NCBI RefSeq assembly: GCF_031880315.1
Contig: NZ_CP134771.1
Coordinates: 5,519,001-5,583,000 of the forward strand
Reading direction: 5' to 3'
Origin: Pseudomonas baltica
GTDB lineage: Bacteria > Pseudomonadota > Gammaproteobacteria > Pseudomonadales > Pseudomonadaceae
DNA: 64,000 nucleotides
The notes beneath the pieces were generated by a model. That model had not been told where the DNA came from. It made no database searches and saw only the letters and a list, made by a program, of their open reading frames with translations. Shown here in pieces: positions 36,077 through 45,518 of the stretch. Position numbers and translations under genes: made by a program. Positions within the stretch are counted from its first letter, which is position 1. The number at the start of each line of letters is the position of its first letter.

Positions 36077-36151
36077 GCAAGCGAAAAGCAGAAACGGGCA
36101 GGTATGACGCAGGAACGGCTGCGTTTGCGTGCAGGCCGGCGAGTACTGTGG
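36077..36151 (+). promoter_or_regulatory. Promoter block B, copy of 31954-32028
   Basis: Same layout as block A: the 25-bp identical segment at 36077-36101, GGCTGCG ending at 36123, and TACTGTGG at 36144-36151. The gene start follows 36 bp later. Probably a second target of the AraC protein encoded at 31024-31920. Confidence 0.65.
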
Positions 36152-36186
36152 GGGCCTGTTTCAACCACCACGGAGCACCACATCCC

Positions 36187-37164
36187 ATGAGCACACTGCT
36201 GATTTACGGCGCCACCGGTTATACAGGGCGTATGGCCGCACAACACGCCAAGGCACTAGGGCTCGACTTCGAAATCGCTGGGCGTGATCGCCCGAGCTTG
36301 GCCGCATTCGCCGAGGTACTGGGCGTTCCTTTTCGGGTGTTCGCTACCGATTTGCAGGCGTCAGCATCGCTATCGGGCATCTCGGTGTTGCTGAACTTCG
36401 CCGGGCCATTCGCGCAAACGGCAGACGCGTTGATGTGCGCTTGTATCAAGGCGGGTGTCGATTATCTGGACATTACCGCCGAGATCAACATGTACCGCCT
36501 GGCCGAGCGATTGGGTGCGCAAGCGGCTGAGTCCGGTGTGATGCTCTTGCCGGGCGTCGGCTGGGACGTGGTGCCGACCGACAGCCTGGCAGTGCATGTA
36601 GCGCAGCGGGTGGACCATCCGGTGGCGTTGCAGATCGCGCTTCAGGTCCCTGGTTCCATGTCCCGAGGGTCGGCCAAAAGCGTCAGCGAAATCATCGGCG
36701 CAGGGGTGCTCGCCAGGGTGCAGGGCGAACTGATTGCGACCCCTGATGCGGCGCCTCGGCACTTTGATTTCGGCGAAGGGCCGGTGCTGTGCGTACCGCT
36801 GTCATTCGGCGATCTGGTGACCGCCTGGCATTCGACCGGGATCCCCAACATTGCGATGTTCGTGCATATCGCCGGTGATGCATTTCCTCAAGGCGATCTA
36901 TCGCAGCTACCTGATGGTCCTACGGCGCAAGAAAGGGACACGCACCGGGCGCGCGCAGTGGTCGAAGTCACTGGGGCGCAAGGCACGGTCGCCCGATCGG
37001 TGATCGAAACAGTGAATGGTTATTCCTACACGCCACTGGCCGCTATCGAAGCCGCGCGCCGCGTACTGGCGGGAGAGCGGCAGCTCGGTTTTGCGACCCC
37101 GGCGCGGGTGTTCGGGGGTGGATTTGCGCAGAGCATCGCGGGGACGACGGTGACTGATCTCTGA
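36187..37164 (+). CDS. Saccharopine dehydrogenase-like NAD(P)-binding protein
   Basis: 325 residues from the ATG giving MSTLLIYGATGYTGRMAAQH. Rossmann fold with YGATGYTG, AGRDRPSLAAFAEVLG and LLNFAGPFAQTADALMCACIKAGVDYLDITAEI, the pattern of the saccharopine dehydrogenase NADP-binding family (trans-acting enoyl reductase-like). Its promoter copies that of the SDR gene at 32060, so the two may act in one pathway. The substrate is unknown. Confidence 0.85.
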   Translation: MSTLLIYGATGYTGRMAAQHAKALGLDFEIAGRDRPSLAAFAEVLGVPFRVFATDLQASASLSGISVLLNFAGPFAQTADALMCACIKAGVDYLDITAEINMYRLAERLGAQAAESGVMLLPGVGWDVVPTDSLAVHVAQRVDHPVALQIALQVPGSMSRGSAKSVSEIIGAGVLARVQGELIATPDAAPRHFDFGEGPVLCVPLSFGDLVTAWHSTGIPNIAMFVHIAGDAFPQGDLSQLPDGPTAQERDTHRARAVVEVTGAQGTVARSVIETVNGYSYTPLAAIEAARRVLAGERQLGFATPARVFGGGFAQSIAGTTVTDL

Positions 37165-37175
37165 GCCCTGGGCAG

Positions 37176-37204
37176 CCTAGCCTGCACTGCAGGTGCAGGC
37201 TAGG
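37176..37204. terminator. Perfect hairpin between convergent genes
   Basis: CCTAGCCTGCAC (37176-37187) and GTGCAGGCTAGG (37193-37204) form a 12-bp stem with a 5-nt loop, midway between two converging genes. No T-run, but the position and stability fit a bidirectional terminator. Confidence 0.6.
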
Positions 37205-37212
37205 ATCAAAGC

Positions 37213-38925
37213 TCAAAGCTTGGGCAACTGCCCGATGCGCCCCATCATTTCGGTCACGATCTGCAAGTCCAGCAGGAACTGCTCTGTCGTCTTGAACTCG
37301 TTGTCGGTGTGGCCGGTGTATTTGACTTCAGGTCTGGCGAGGCCGAACTGCACGCCATTGGGCAGTTCATGCACTGATGTGACGCCGGCTGAAGTCCCGA
37401 ACTTATGCGCCATGCCCAGGTTTTCAGTGGCCACGGCCAACAAGGCCTTGACCCATTCACCTTCAGGGTTGCGATACATCGGCTCGGCAACGGAATAGTC
37501 GAAGGCGGGTGCAATGTGGGTTTTCTTGCTCCAGGCCGCCAACTTGTCAGCGATTTGCGATTTCAGTACTTCTGGAGACTTGCCCTTTGGAATACGCAGG
37601 TTGACCGCAAGTTTGAAAGATTTATCGTCCTGGGCGACATAGGTCAGCGAAGCAGTGAGCGGGCCCATGAACGCATCTGAAAAACCAACGCCCAACTTTC
37701 CACCGAGATAGTCCAAGCCCCAGTTGTCGGCGGCGTAGCGTGCGGCGTCGGTGATTTCATTGTGCTTGAGCGCGATATTGCCCTGCAGGCTGTTGATGAA
37801 ATCCAGCATCCTCGCCACCGGGTTGACCCCAGCCTGGGGCTCGGAGGAGTGAGCGGAAACACCGGTGACCGTCAGTTTGACGTCCTTGCCGACCACCTCG
37901 GCAGTTACTTCGAAGTTGCCACCATTGTGCTTCGCATAAGCGGTGCCGGCCTTTTGCAGGCTGGCCGCCAGTTCAGCCGGCTTGTCCGTCAGCAGCGTGG
38001 CGACCGATTTCGATGGGATCTGATTGGTGGCTCGACCACCCGTGACAGCCGTAATTTCCGCGCCCTTGCCCTCGGCGTCACGCCGCGCGAACGTGGCCAT
38101 GACGGTGCCATAGCCTTTTTCGGCGATCACCACCGGGTAACCGCCATCCAGCGCCAGGTTGTATTGCGGGGTGGGGTTGCGCGCGAAGTAGTAAGGGATG
38201 GCGTCGCCGGTGGTTTCTTCGGTGGTGTCTATCAACAACTTGAAGTTCCTGGCCAGCGGCAGTTTCTCTTCCTTGATTGTTTTCATGGCGTAGAGGGCAA
38301 CCACGATGCCGTTCTTGTCGTCTTCGGTGCCGCGGCCATACATGCGGTCGCCGATCTGCGTGACCTTGAACGGGTCCAGCCGAGTGCCGTCTTCAAGTAC
38401 CCAGTTTTCAGGCGTTACTGGCACTACATCGGCATGGGCGTGAATGCCCACCACTTCATTACCGGCGCCTTGGAGGGATATTTCATAGACCCGGTTGTCG
38501 ATGTTGCGAAAGTCGAGATTGAAGCTCTGGGCGAGGCTCTTGATCTTGTCGGCGAACTTGATGAACTCGGGGTTTTCATGCTGGGCGACGCCATCGACAC
38601 GGAAGGTTGGGATGGCCACCAGTTCACGCAGGGTTTCGGTCGCCGCGCTGGCGTATTTGATCCGCGTATAGATGCCCAGCAAGCGATCGATTTCGTTTTG
38701 CTGTTCGGCGGACAGCGTCTTTTTATCGAGAAAGGCACTGATTGCTGCGCTTTTTGCCAGTCGATCCAGAAATTGCCTGAAATCCGTGACCGGTACGTCG
38801 GTAAACGTCTTCAGGATTTCCTGACTTTGTTGTGCCGTGATGTTGGCTTGAGCAGCAGTAGTAAAGCTCGACAGGCTGGCGAGCACCAGAGTCGTCGCGG
38901 CCAGGTGCTTGAATGAAAAGTCCAT
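37213..38925 (-). CDS. Secreted M20-family metallopeptidase (Sapep/PepV-like dipeptidase)
   Basis: 570 residues from MDFSFKHL (a start four codons upstream is also possible; AAAGGA overlaps it). A signal peptide ends TTAAQA. M20 zinc site: GIHAHADVVPV (His and Asp), YGRGTEDDKNG (bridging Asp), the catalytic-base Glu pair in DTTEETTG, and late HTDNE. The lid domain includes GVSAHSSEPQAGVNPV. It hydrolyses dipeptides or similar amides in the periplasm. A single gene. Confidence 0.9.
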   Translation of the reverse strand: MDFSFKHLAATTLVLASLSSFTTAAQANITAQQSQEILKTFTDVPVTDFRQFLDRLAKSAAISAFLDKKTLSAEQQNEIDRLLGIYTRIKYASAATETLRELVAIPTFRVDGVAQHENPEFIKFADKIKSLAQSFNLDFRNIDNRVYEISLQGAGNEVVGIHAHADVVPVTPENWVLEDGTRLDPFKVTQIGDRMYGRGTEDDKNGIVVALYAMKTIKEEKLPLARNFKLLIDTTEETTGDAIPYYFARNPTPQYNLALDGGYPVVIAEKGYGTVMATFARRDAEGKGAEITAVTGGRATNQIPSKSVATLLTDKPAELAASLQKAGTAYAKHNGGNFEVTAEVVGKDVKLTVTGVSAHSSEPQAGVNPVARMLDFINSLQGNIALKHNEITDAARYAADNWGLDYLGGKLGVGFSDAFMGPLTASLTYVAQDDKSFKLAVNLRIPKGKSPEVLKSQIADKLAAWSKKTHIAPAFDYSVAEPMYRNPEGEWVKALLAVATENLGMAHKFGTSAGVTSVHELPNGVQFGLARPEVKYTGHTDNEFKTTEQFLLDLQIVTEMMGRIGQLPKL

Positions 38926-39188
38926 TGTGAAAGGCATTCCTTTGCAGGGCGGTTTGAGAAAGTAACTGACCTTTTGATCAGAAACGTTTTGCAAACTAAC
39001 ACTGCCGTGTCGACCCGGGGAACCCTTGCCGTGAGATCTGTCGCGCCGAAATGCAAAAGCGGCGCAGATTTGAAAACTCGATGCAAGTGCTTCAGGGCGA
39101 TCCAGGTAACCGTTATTACGAGTCAGCAAGATAGGGCGCGCGCCTGCTTACCCGGCGAATCGGCAGCCCACCTTGCGCGCTGAGTCAA

Positions 39189-39743
39189 TCAGTGCCCGTA
39201 AGTCCCGACGATGCTCTGGCCCGCCAAACCATGTCCCTTGAGCCGCAGCAGCAACTCTTCGCGGCTGAGACCGGCAGGCAACGCGCCCGGCGCGAGATCG
39301 GTGGCAATGACCGTGAGCACGTAGTGATGAGGGTTGTCACCGGCCGGTGGGCAAAGCCCCTTGTAGGCCGCTGCGCCGGCGACGTTGTTGCCCACGGTGA
39401 TGCCATCGAGGCTGCTGGCGGCTTCGCCTTGGCGAATCTGCCCCCGCGCAGGGTCGACGTTGTAGACCACCCAGTGGGCAACGCCCAAACCCTTGGCGCC
39501 GTCCGGATCGAACAGCAGCGCTGCGATCGAGCGGGTGCCCGTGGGCACATTGGTCCAGCTGACTTGCGGGGTGCTGGCCTTGCCACTGCCGCAGTTGGCC
39601 TCGGCGCCGATAAAAGTCAATGGTATCGGCTTGCCATCGGCGAGGGACGTCGAGGCGATCGACAGCGACGCGGCCTGAGCACTCGTGGCCGCAGCCAGTG
39701 ACAACAACGCAGTGGCCGCGCATAGACGCAGGTTGATTTTCAT
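39189..39743 (-). CDS. YbhB/YbcL family Raf-kinase-inhibitor-like protein
   Basis: 184 residues. A signal peptide ends SAQA-AS. PEBP fold with the anion-binding pocket segments SWTNVPTGTRSIAALLFDPDG and GVAHWVVYNVDP, and the bacterial CPPAGDNPHHYVLTVIATD. Periplasmic. The molecular role of bacterial PEBP proteins is poorly known; ligand binding is likely. A single gene facing away from xth. Confidence 0.9.
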   Translation of the reverse strand: MKINLRLCAATALLSLAAATSAQAASLSIASTSLADGKPIPLTFIGAEANCGSGKASTPQVSWTNVPTGTRSIAALLFDPDGAKGLGVAHWVVYNVDPARGQIRQGEAASSLDGITVGNNVAGAAAYKGLCPPAGDNPHHYVLTVIATDLAPGALPAGLSREELLLRLKGHGLAGQSIVGTYGH

Positions 39744-39918
39744 GTCGGCAGGTCTCCGGGGACGGGATCGTCACCTGCTAGGACCGGTCGCTTGCCGTTT
39801 GGTGCGATGCGCCGGCCTGGGTTGCCCTGCAAACAATGAAACCCTGCCGATATCCCCCAGTCCCATGGTTTGTCCCCGCTGAGTGTTCGCACCGGCAAAT
39901 CCAGGCAGGATCGCCCCG

Positions 39919-40713
39919 ATGAAACGCCTCAAGATCGCCACCTTCAACATCAACGGCATTCGTGCCCGGCTCCCCAACCTGCTGGTGTGGCTGGAGCGTG
40001 AACGCCCCGACGTGGTGTGCCTGCAGGAACTCAAGGCGCCCGACAGTGCCTTCCCGGCTGCCGAGCTGGAGGCCGCCGGATATGGTTGCCTGCACCTGGG
40101 CCAGGCGTCATGGAACGGTGTGGCGATATTGGCCCGCGACAGCGAGCCGCTGGCCATTCGCAAGGGCCTGCCGGGCATGGAGGCAGACCCCCAGGCGCGC
40201 TACCTGGAGGCGGCGGTGCAGGGTACCGTGGTCGCTTGCCTCTATCTGCCCAATGGCAATCCGCAGCCCGGCCCCAAGTTCGACTACAAACTGGCCTGGT
40301 TCGAGGCCCTGATCAGGCACGCGCACACGCTGCACGACAGTGAGCATCCGGTAGTGCTGGCGGGGGACTTCAATGTGGTGCCCACGGATTTCGATATCTA
40401 CAGCCCGCGCTCGTGGCAAAAGGATGCCTTGCTGCAGCCCGAGAGCCGCGAGTGTTTCGCTCGCTTGCTGACCCAAGGCTGGACCGATGCCCTGCGTCAT
40501 CTATATCCGGATGAGCAGGTGTTTACCTTCTGGGATTACTTTCGCCAGCACTGGCAGAAGAATTCCGGCTTGCGCATCGATCACCTGCTGCTCAACCCCG
40601 CAGCGTCGCGGTTCCTCAAGAACGCTGGCGTCGATGCCTGGGTACGCAATGAGGACCACGCCAGCGACCATGCGCCGACGTGGATACAGCTGGGGGGACG
40701 GGGCAAGGCGTAG
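39919..40713 (+). CDS. xth: Exodeoxyribonuclease III
   Basis: 264 residues from MKRLKIATFNINGIRARLP; AGGA lies eight bases upstream. Catalytic segments of the EEP nuclease fold are FNINGI, LQELKA (metal Glu), LAGDFNVVPTDFDIY, TFWDYF, RIDHLLLN and SDHAPTWI. It removes abasic-site 3' ends and has 3'-5' exonuclease activity in base-excision repair. Pseudomonads often carry more than one xth paralogue. Convergent with gntT. Confidence 0.92.
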   Translation: MKRLKIATFNINGIRARLPNLLVWLERERPDVVCLQELKAPDSAFPAAELEAAGYGCLHLGQASWNGVAILARDSEPLAIRKGLPGMEADPQARYLEAAVQGTVVACLYLPNGNPQPGPKFDYKLAWFEALIRHAHTLHDSEHPVVLAGDFNVVPTDFDIYSPRSWQKDALLQPESRECFARLLTQGWTDALRHLYPDEQVFTFWDYFRQHWQKNSGLRIDHLLLNPAASRFLKNAGVDAWVRNEDHASDHAPTWIQLGGRGKA

Positions 40714-40729
40714 TGCACCCGATAGTGGG

Positions 40730-42100
40730 TCAGGTCAAAAAGTGCCACAACAGCAAAGTGCCTGCCAGGCCCACCACCGAAACGATGGTCTGCAGCACCG
40801 ACCACACCCAGATCGTTTCCTTGAGTTGCAGGCCGAAATATTCGCGCACCATCCAGAAACCCGCATCATTGACGTGGCAGAAAAACACCGACCCGGCACC
40901 GATGGCCAGTGCCACCAGCGAGCTCTGCGTGGCGGCGAGGCCTGCCATCATTGGCGCCAGAATACCCGCTGTGGTCGTGGTCGCCACGGTGGCTGAACCG
41001 GTGGCCTGGCGCAACGCCACGGCAATCAGCCAGGCCAGCAGAATGTAAGGCAGATGCGCGCCTTCTGCAGCCTTGCTGATGGTATGGCTGACGCCCGCGT
41101 CGAGCAGTGTCTGCTTGAGGCCGCCACCGGCGCCGATGGTCAGCAGCAGTACCGCGACCGGCGCGATGGCCTTGCGCAACACGCCGCCGACCTGATCGCG
41201 GGCCATGCCGTTGCCCCAGCCCAGAAACACCACAGCGGCGATGACCGCCAGGCCCAGGGCAATCAAGGGTTCGCCAAGAAATTTCAGGGTTTGCGCCACG
41301 CCGCTCTCGGGCGCCATGCTGACCTTCGCCAGGGTGCTGCCGAGCATCAATATCACCGGCAGCAGAATAATCAGCAACGAGATGCCGAAGCCGGGTTGCC
41401 GGGCATGTTCGTCGCGTTGATTGAACAGGGCGTCCATTTCGGCCGGTGGTTCGATGTGCAGGCGTTTCGACAGCCAGTTACCGTACAAAGGACCGGCGAG
41501 GATCACCGCCGGCACGGCGATGCACACGCCCAGCAGCATGGTCAGGCCCAGGTCGGCGTGCAGCGCGCTGACGGCGATCAGCGGCCCTGGATGCGGGGGC
41601 ATCAGGGCGTGCAGGGTGGTCATGCCAGCCAGCGCTGGTATGGCGATCTTGAGCAGCGGCAGATTGGAGCGCCGCGCCATGACGAAAATGATCGGCACCA
41701 TCATCACCAGCCCGACCTCGAAGAACAGCGGCAGGCCGATGACCATCGCCACCAGCGCCATCACCCAGGGCAGCGACTTGCCCTTGCCCAGGCCCAGCAA
41801 TGTCGAGGCGATGCGGTCGGCGGCGCCAGATTCGGCCATCAAGGCGCCAAGCATCGAGCCCAGGGCGATGATGATCCCGGCCTCCCCCAGGATCGCCCCC
41901 GCGCCTTTGCCGAAGGCCTTGGCCACATCCTCGGGGGGCAGCCCTGCGCCGACGCCTGCGATGAAGGTGCCGATCAGAATGGACAGGAAGGGCGGCAGCT
42001 TGGTCGCGCTGATCAGCACGATGATCGCCGCGATGGCAGCCAGGCAACAGACAATCAAGCGGGTGTCATGGGACACCCAGGCGACAGCGGATACATCCAC
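40730..42100 (-). CDS. gntT: Gluconate:H+ symporter, GntP family
   Basis: 456 residues from a GTG start with AAGGAG eight bases upstream. Twelve to fourteen membrane helices; GntP features are GLPLFFEVGLVMMVPIIFVMARR, HALMPPHPGPLIAVSAL, ATGSATVATTTTAGIL and CHVNDAGFWMVREYFGL. It imports gluconate at the inner membrane. No gluconate kinase gene (gntK) is adjacent here. A palindrome lies just upstream. Confidence 0.92.
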   Translation of the reverse strand: MDVSAVAWVSHDTRLIVCCLAAIAAIIVLISATKLPPFLSILIGTFIAGVGAGLPPEDVAKAFGKGAGAILGEAGIIIALGSMLGALMAESGAADRIASTLLGLGKGKSLPWVMALVAMVIGLPLFFEVGLVMMVPIIFVMARRSNLPLLKIAIPALAGMTTLHALMPPHPGPLIAVSALHADLGLTMLLGVCIAVPAVILAGPLYGNWLSKRLHIEPPAEMDALFNQRDEHARQPGFGISLLIILLPVILMLGSTLAKVSMAPESGVAQTLKFLGEPLIALGLAVIAAVVFLGWGNGMARDQVGGVLRKAIAPVAVLLLTIGAGGGLKQTLLDAGVSHTISKAAEGAHLPYILLAWLIAVALRQATGSATVATTTTAGILAPMMAGLAATQSSLVALAIGAGSVFFCHVNDAGFWMVREYFGLQLKETIWVWSVLQTIVSVVGLAGTLLLWHFLT

Positions 42101-42129
42101 CGGGGGTACTCCTTATCTTTATAGGGGTC

Positions 42130-42146
42130 TGTAACAAGATATTACA
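42130..42146. promoter_or_regulatory. Palindrome upstream of gntT
   Basis: TGTAACAAGATATTACA has TGTAA/TTACA arms, 30 bp ahead of the gntT start. A candidate operator for a GntR-type regulator; the regulator is not in the window. Confidence 0.45.
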
Positions 42147-42297
42147 AATCCCCGCCAGCATACCGTAAAGGCTCTGGGGTGAGCATTGCGAGGTCCGCTG
42201 GACAGATAAAGAAGGCTGTTGCTGGTAGTGGCGACTGTGGCGGTGGCCACCGATGGTTCAGATGACCACGGGTCCGGTGGTACTTACACGCCGGAGG

Positions 42298-42552
42298 TTA
42301 TTTACACTTCGCCACAATGACCTTGCACGTTTCAGGCGAACCCCCGGAGCGAGCGGCATAGCGTCTGCAGTCCGCCACGGATTTCACACGCGCGGTGGTC
42401 AAATCGTTGTCCCAGGCCAGGCTCCCTTCGCCGCTGGTGGGGAGTGCCTTCGCGTAGCATTTGGAGCCCGATACGCTGGAGCAGCCTGCCAGCAGTAAAA
42501 AGGGCAGGGCGATGAGGATGGGCAGGGCCCTTCGAGGTGCAATTCTGAACAT
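42298..42552 (-). CDS. Small lipoprotein of unknown function
   Basis: 84 residues from MFRIAPRRALPIL, with AGGAATTGGA before the ATG. The signal peptide has the lipobox LLLAGC, so about 59 residues remain after processing. The mature part has four cysteines besides the lipidated one (KCYAK, DCRRY, TCKVI, AKC), enough for two disulphides. No family recognised. Confidence 0.75.
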   Translation of the reverse strand: MFRIAPRRALPILIALPFLLLAGCSSVSGSKCYAKALPTSGEGSLAWDNDLTTARVKSVADCRRYAARSGGSPETCKVIVAKCK

Positions 42553-42728
42553 TCCAATTCCTGTGTGCAAATCACGGCGGCACTAGGCATATGGCCAAGC
42601 GTGGGGCGCGGATTATGCGGCAGGTGGAAGGCTCGAGCGTAGTGACATTGGATGAATTCGGCAGGGAAAAATCGACGGGATGTTGCGAGTGATGTTGCTC
42701 GGATTTTTTGAGAACCCCGCCATGCGCA

Positions 42729-42746
42729 ACGCGGCGAAAGCCGCGT
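42729..42746. other. Stem-loop ACGCGGC-gaaa-GCCGCGT
   Basis: A 7-bp perfect stem with a GAAA tetraloop on the plus strand, in the 222-bp gap downstream of msrA. No T-run on either side. Role unknown. Confidence 0.4.
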
Positions 42747-42774
42747 CACGCAACGATGCAGAGAGTGCCGCGAG

Positions 42775-43281
42775 TTACGCGCGCTTGGGCAACTTCCAGT
42801 TCGGCCGGATGAAGTGGCAGGTGTAGCCGTTAGGCAGGCGCTCCAGGTAATCCTGGTGCTCAGGTTCCGCTTCCCAGAACGGCCCGGCCGGTTCGATTTC
42901 GGTCACTACGCGGCCTGGCCACAGTTTCGAGGCGTCGACGTCGGCAGCCGTGTCTTCGGCGATGTCTCGTTGCGCTTCGCTAAGGTAGTAGATCGCCGAG
43001 CGATAGCTGGGGCCCATGTCGTTGCCCTGGCGGTTGGGTGTGCTCGGGTCGTGGATCTGGAAGAAGAACTCGAGGATCTGCCGGTAGCTGATGACGGCAG
43101 GATCGAAGACGATCTCGATGGCTTCCGCATGGGTGCCGTGATTGCGATACGTGGCATTCGGCACGTCGCCGCCGGTGTAGCCGACCCGCGTGGTCAGCAC
43201 GCCGGGATAGCGCCGTATCAGGTCCTGCATGCCCCAGAAGCAGCCGCCTGCAAGGATGGCGGTTTCGGTTTGGCTGGTCAT
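42775..43281 (-). CDS. msrA: Peptide methionine sulfoxide reductase A
   Basis: 168 residues with AAGGA six bases before the ATG. Catalytic motif [10 protein letters not shown]; also [28 protein letters not shown] and [13 protein letters not shown]. It reduces methionine-S-sulfoxide in proteins. The C-terminus ([16 protein letters not shown]) holds one possible recycling Cys. A shorter, soluble MsrA; larger paralogues are common in pseudomonads. Confidence 0.94.
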   Translation of the reverse strand: MTSQTETAILAGGCFWGMQDLIRRYPGVLTTRVGYTGGDVPNATYRNHGTHAEAIEIVFDPAVISYRQILEFFFQIHDPSTPNRQGNDMGPSYRSAIYYLSEAQRDIAEDTAADVDASKLWPGRVVTEIEPAGPFWEAEPEHQDYLERLPNGYTCHFIRPNWKLPKRA

Positions 43282-43495
43282 GGTCTGTCCTTCCCTTCAG
43301 GGACGTTGAATATAGCCACAGTTATGAGGGCACGTTGCCTGATTCCAAGGTCGAGCGGGTTAAATTTGGTAATTTGCGGGTAGTCGCCTGAAAGGCTCGG
43401 GCTGATCCACTGTTGGCAATGCGCGCGTGGGTGAATCCCCTCAAAGCCACTGTTAAGTGGCAGAATCTCCCGACTTGATCGTTTTGGAGACCCTT

Positions 43496-45355
43496 ATGCT
43501 TCGCGCATTTGAACGAAGGCTCGACCCTTTTCCGCCTGACGAGGTACCCCCGCCACCCGACGGTTTGGCACGCTTCCTGTGGGCCTGCTCGCGGGGCGCC
43601 CGCGGCTATATCCTCGCGCTGGCGCTGCTCAGTGCCGCGGTGTCGATTTACGAAGCCTGGCTGTTTTCCTTCCTGGGGCAGGTCGTCGACCTGCTCACGA
43701 CCTGGCAGGCAGGCGGCGATGGGGCAGGGCGGGAGAGTCACGTGCTGTGGGGCATGGCCATCGTCATGGTCGCCAGCGTCGGGCTGGTAACGTTGCGCAC
43801 CATGGTCCAGCATCAAATATTGGCGATCAACCTGCCGTTGCGGCTGCGCTGGGACTTCCACCGGCTGATGCTGCGGCAAAGCCTGTCGTTCTTTTCCGAT
43901 GAATTTTCCGGCCGGGTCACCACCAAGGTGATGCAGACGGCGCTGGCCGTGCGCGACATCCTGTTCACCCTGATCGAAATCATCCCCGGGATCGGCGTGT
44001 ATTTCGTCGCGATCATCGCCCTGGCCGGCGGCTTCGCGCTCAAGCTGATGCTGCCGTTCATTGCCTGGATCGTCTTGTTCGGGCTCGCCATGCGCTACTT
44101 CGTGCCCCGCCTGGGCGAGGTCGGGCAGGAACAAGCGAACGCGCGGTCGTCGATGACCGGGCGCATCTCCGATGCGTACACCAATATCACCACGGTAAAG
44201 CTGTTCTCCCACTCCAACCGTGAAGCGCATTTTGCGCGCGCGGCGATGGAAGATTTCAAGCAAACCGGCTTCCGCCAGATGCGCCTGGTGAGTCAGTTCG
44301 AGATCGTCAATCAGGCGTTGGTCGTCGCGTTGCTCATGGCCGCCGGAGGCTATGCCCTGTGGCTATGGCACCTGGGCGAAATCGGCACGGGTGCCGTGGC
44401 CGCGATCACCGCGATGGCGCTGCGGATCAATGGCATGTCGCACTGGATCATGTGGCAGATGACCTCGCTGTTCGAGAACGTCGGTACCGTGCAGGACGGC
44501 ATGCAAACCCTGACTCGCGGCGCCAAAGTGCAGGACGCGCCAGACGCGAGCGAGCTGGTGACCGCTGGCGGCGCCGTTACGTTCGACAACGTGGGCTTCA
44601 ACTACAACGGCGAACGCCAGGTACTCGATGGCCTGAGCCTGAGCATCCGCCCGGGTGAAAAGATCGGTCTGGTCGGCCGCTCCGGCGCAGGCAAATCCAC
44701 GCTGATCAACCTGCTGCTGCGCTTCTACGACGTCGACAGCGGGAAGATTCACATCGACGGGCAAGACATTGCGCACGTGACCCAGGACAGCCTGCGCAGC
44801 GCCATCGGCATGGTCACTCAGGACACCTCCCTGCTGCACCGCTCGATCCGCGACAACATCGCCTACGGCCGCCCCGACGCCACCGACGCGCAGATCCGCA
44901 CCGCTGCAATCAACGCCCAGGCCGATGGCTTCATCAGTCAACTCAGCGACCGGCAGGGCCATACCGGCTACGACACCCTGGTGGGCGAGCGCGGCATCAA
45001 GCTGTCGGGCGGCCAGCGTCAACGCGTCGCGATCGCCCGGGTGATGCTCAAGAATGCCCCGATCCTGCTCCTCGACGAGGCCACCAGCGCACTGGATTCG
45101 GAAGTCGAAGTGGCTATCCAGGAAAGCCTCGATGAAATGATGCAGGGCAAGACCGTGATCGCCATCGCGCATCGGCTGTCCACGATCGCGGCCATGGACC
45201 GGCTCGTAGTGATGGATGACGGGCGGATTGTCGAACAGGGGACTCACGCCGAGTTGCTCGGAAAGAACGGCATTTATGCGCGGCTATGGCAGCATCAGAG
45301 CGGCGGGTTTCTGGGTGAGGACCAGGGGGTGGCGGAGGATCGGGAGCAGGCGTGA
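43496..45355 (+). CDS. ABC exporter with fused membrane and ATPase domains
   Basis: 619 residues from MLRAFERRLDPF; GGAGA precedes the ATG. Six membrane helices (about 35-320) then the nucleotide-binding domain with Walker A GRSGAGKST, signature LSGGQRQRVA, Walker B ILLLDEATSALD and switch His in AIAHRLSTI. A half-transporter of the MsbA/multidrug type that acts as a homodimer. The Pro-rich N-terminus (PFPPDEVPPPPDGL) is typical of a pseudomonad subgroup. Substrate unknown. Confidence 0.92.
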   Translation: MLRAFERRLDPFPPDEVPPPPDGLARFLWACSRGARGYILALALLSAAVSIYEAWLFSFLGQVVDLLTTWQAGGDGAGRESHVLWGMAIVMVASVGLVTLRTMVQHQILAINLPLRLRWDFHRLMLRQSLSFFSDEFSGRVTTKVMQTALAVRDILFTLIEIIPGIGVYFVAIIALAGGFALKLMLPFIAWIVLFGLAMRYFVPRLGEVGQEQANARSSMTGRISDAYTNITTVKLFSHSNREAHFARAAMEDFKQTGFRQMRLVSQFEIVNQALVVALLMAAGGYALWLWHLGEIGTGAVAAITAMALRINGMSHWIMWQMTSLFENVGTVQDGMQTLTRGAKVQDAPDASELVTAGGAVTFDNVGFNYNGERQVLDGLSLSIRPGEKIGLVGRSGAGKSTLINLLLRFYDVDSGKIHIDGQDIAHVTQDSLRSAIGMVTQDTSLLHRSIRDNIAYGRPDATDAQIRTAAINAQADGFISQLSDRQGHTGYDTLVGERGIKLSGGQRQRVAIARVMLKNAPILLLDEATSALDSEVEVAIQESLDEMMQGKTVIAIAHRLSTIAAMDRLVVMDDGRIVEQGTHAELLGKNGIYARLWQHQSGGFLGEDQGVAEDREQA

Positions 45356-45518
45356 GTGGAGAAATCGTCTAAGCCCAGCGCCCCTGCGCGCATAACAGCC
45401 CGGGGCGTTTCTTGACACGATCGTCGTTGGGTATTTGCGGGTGGGACCGCTCGTTATGCTTGCTGAAACGTTTCTTCGAGTCTATAAAAAGGGCACAACT
45501 CCAAGAAAGGCTGCAATC

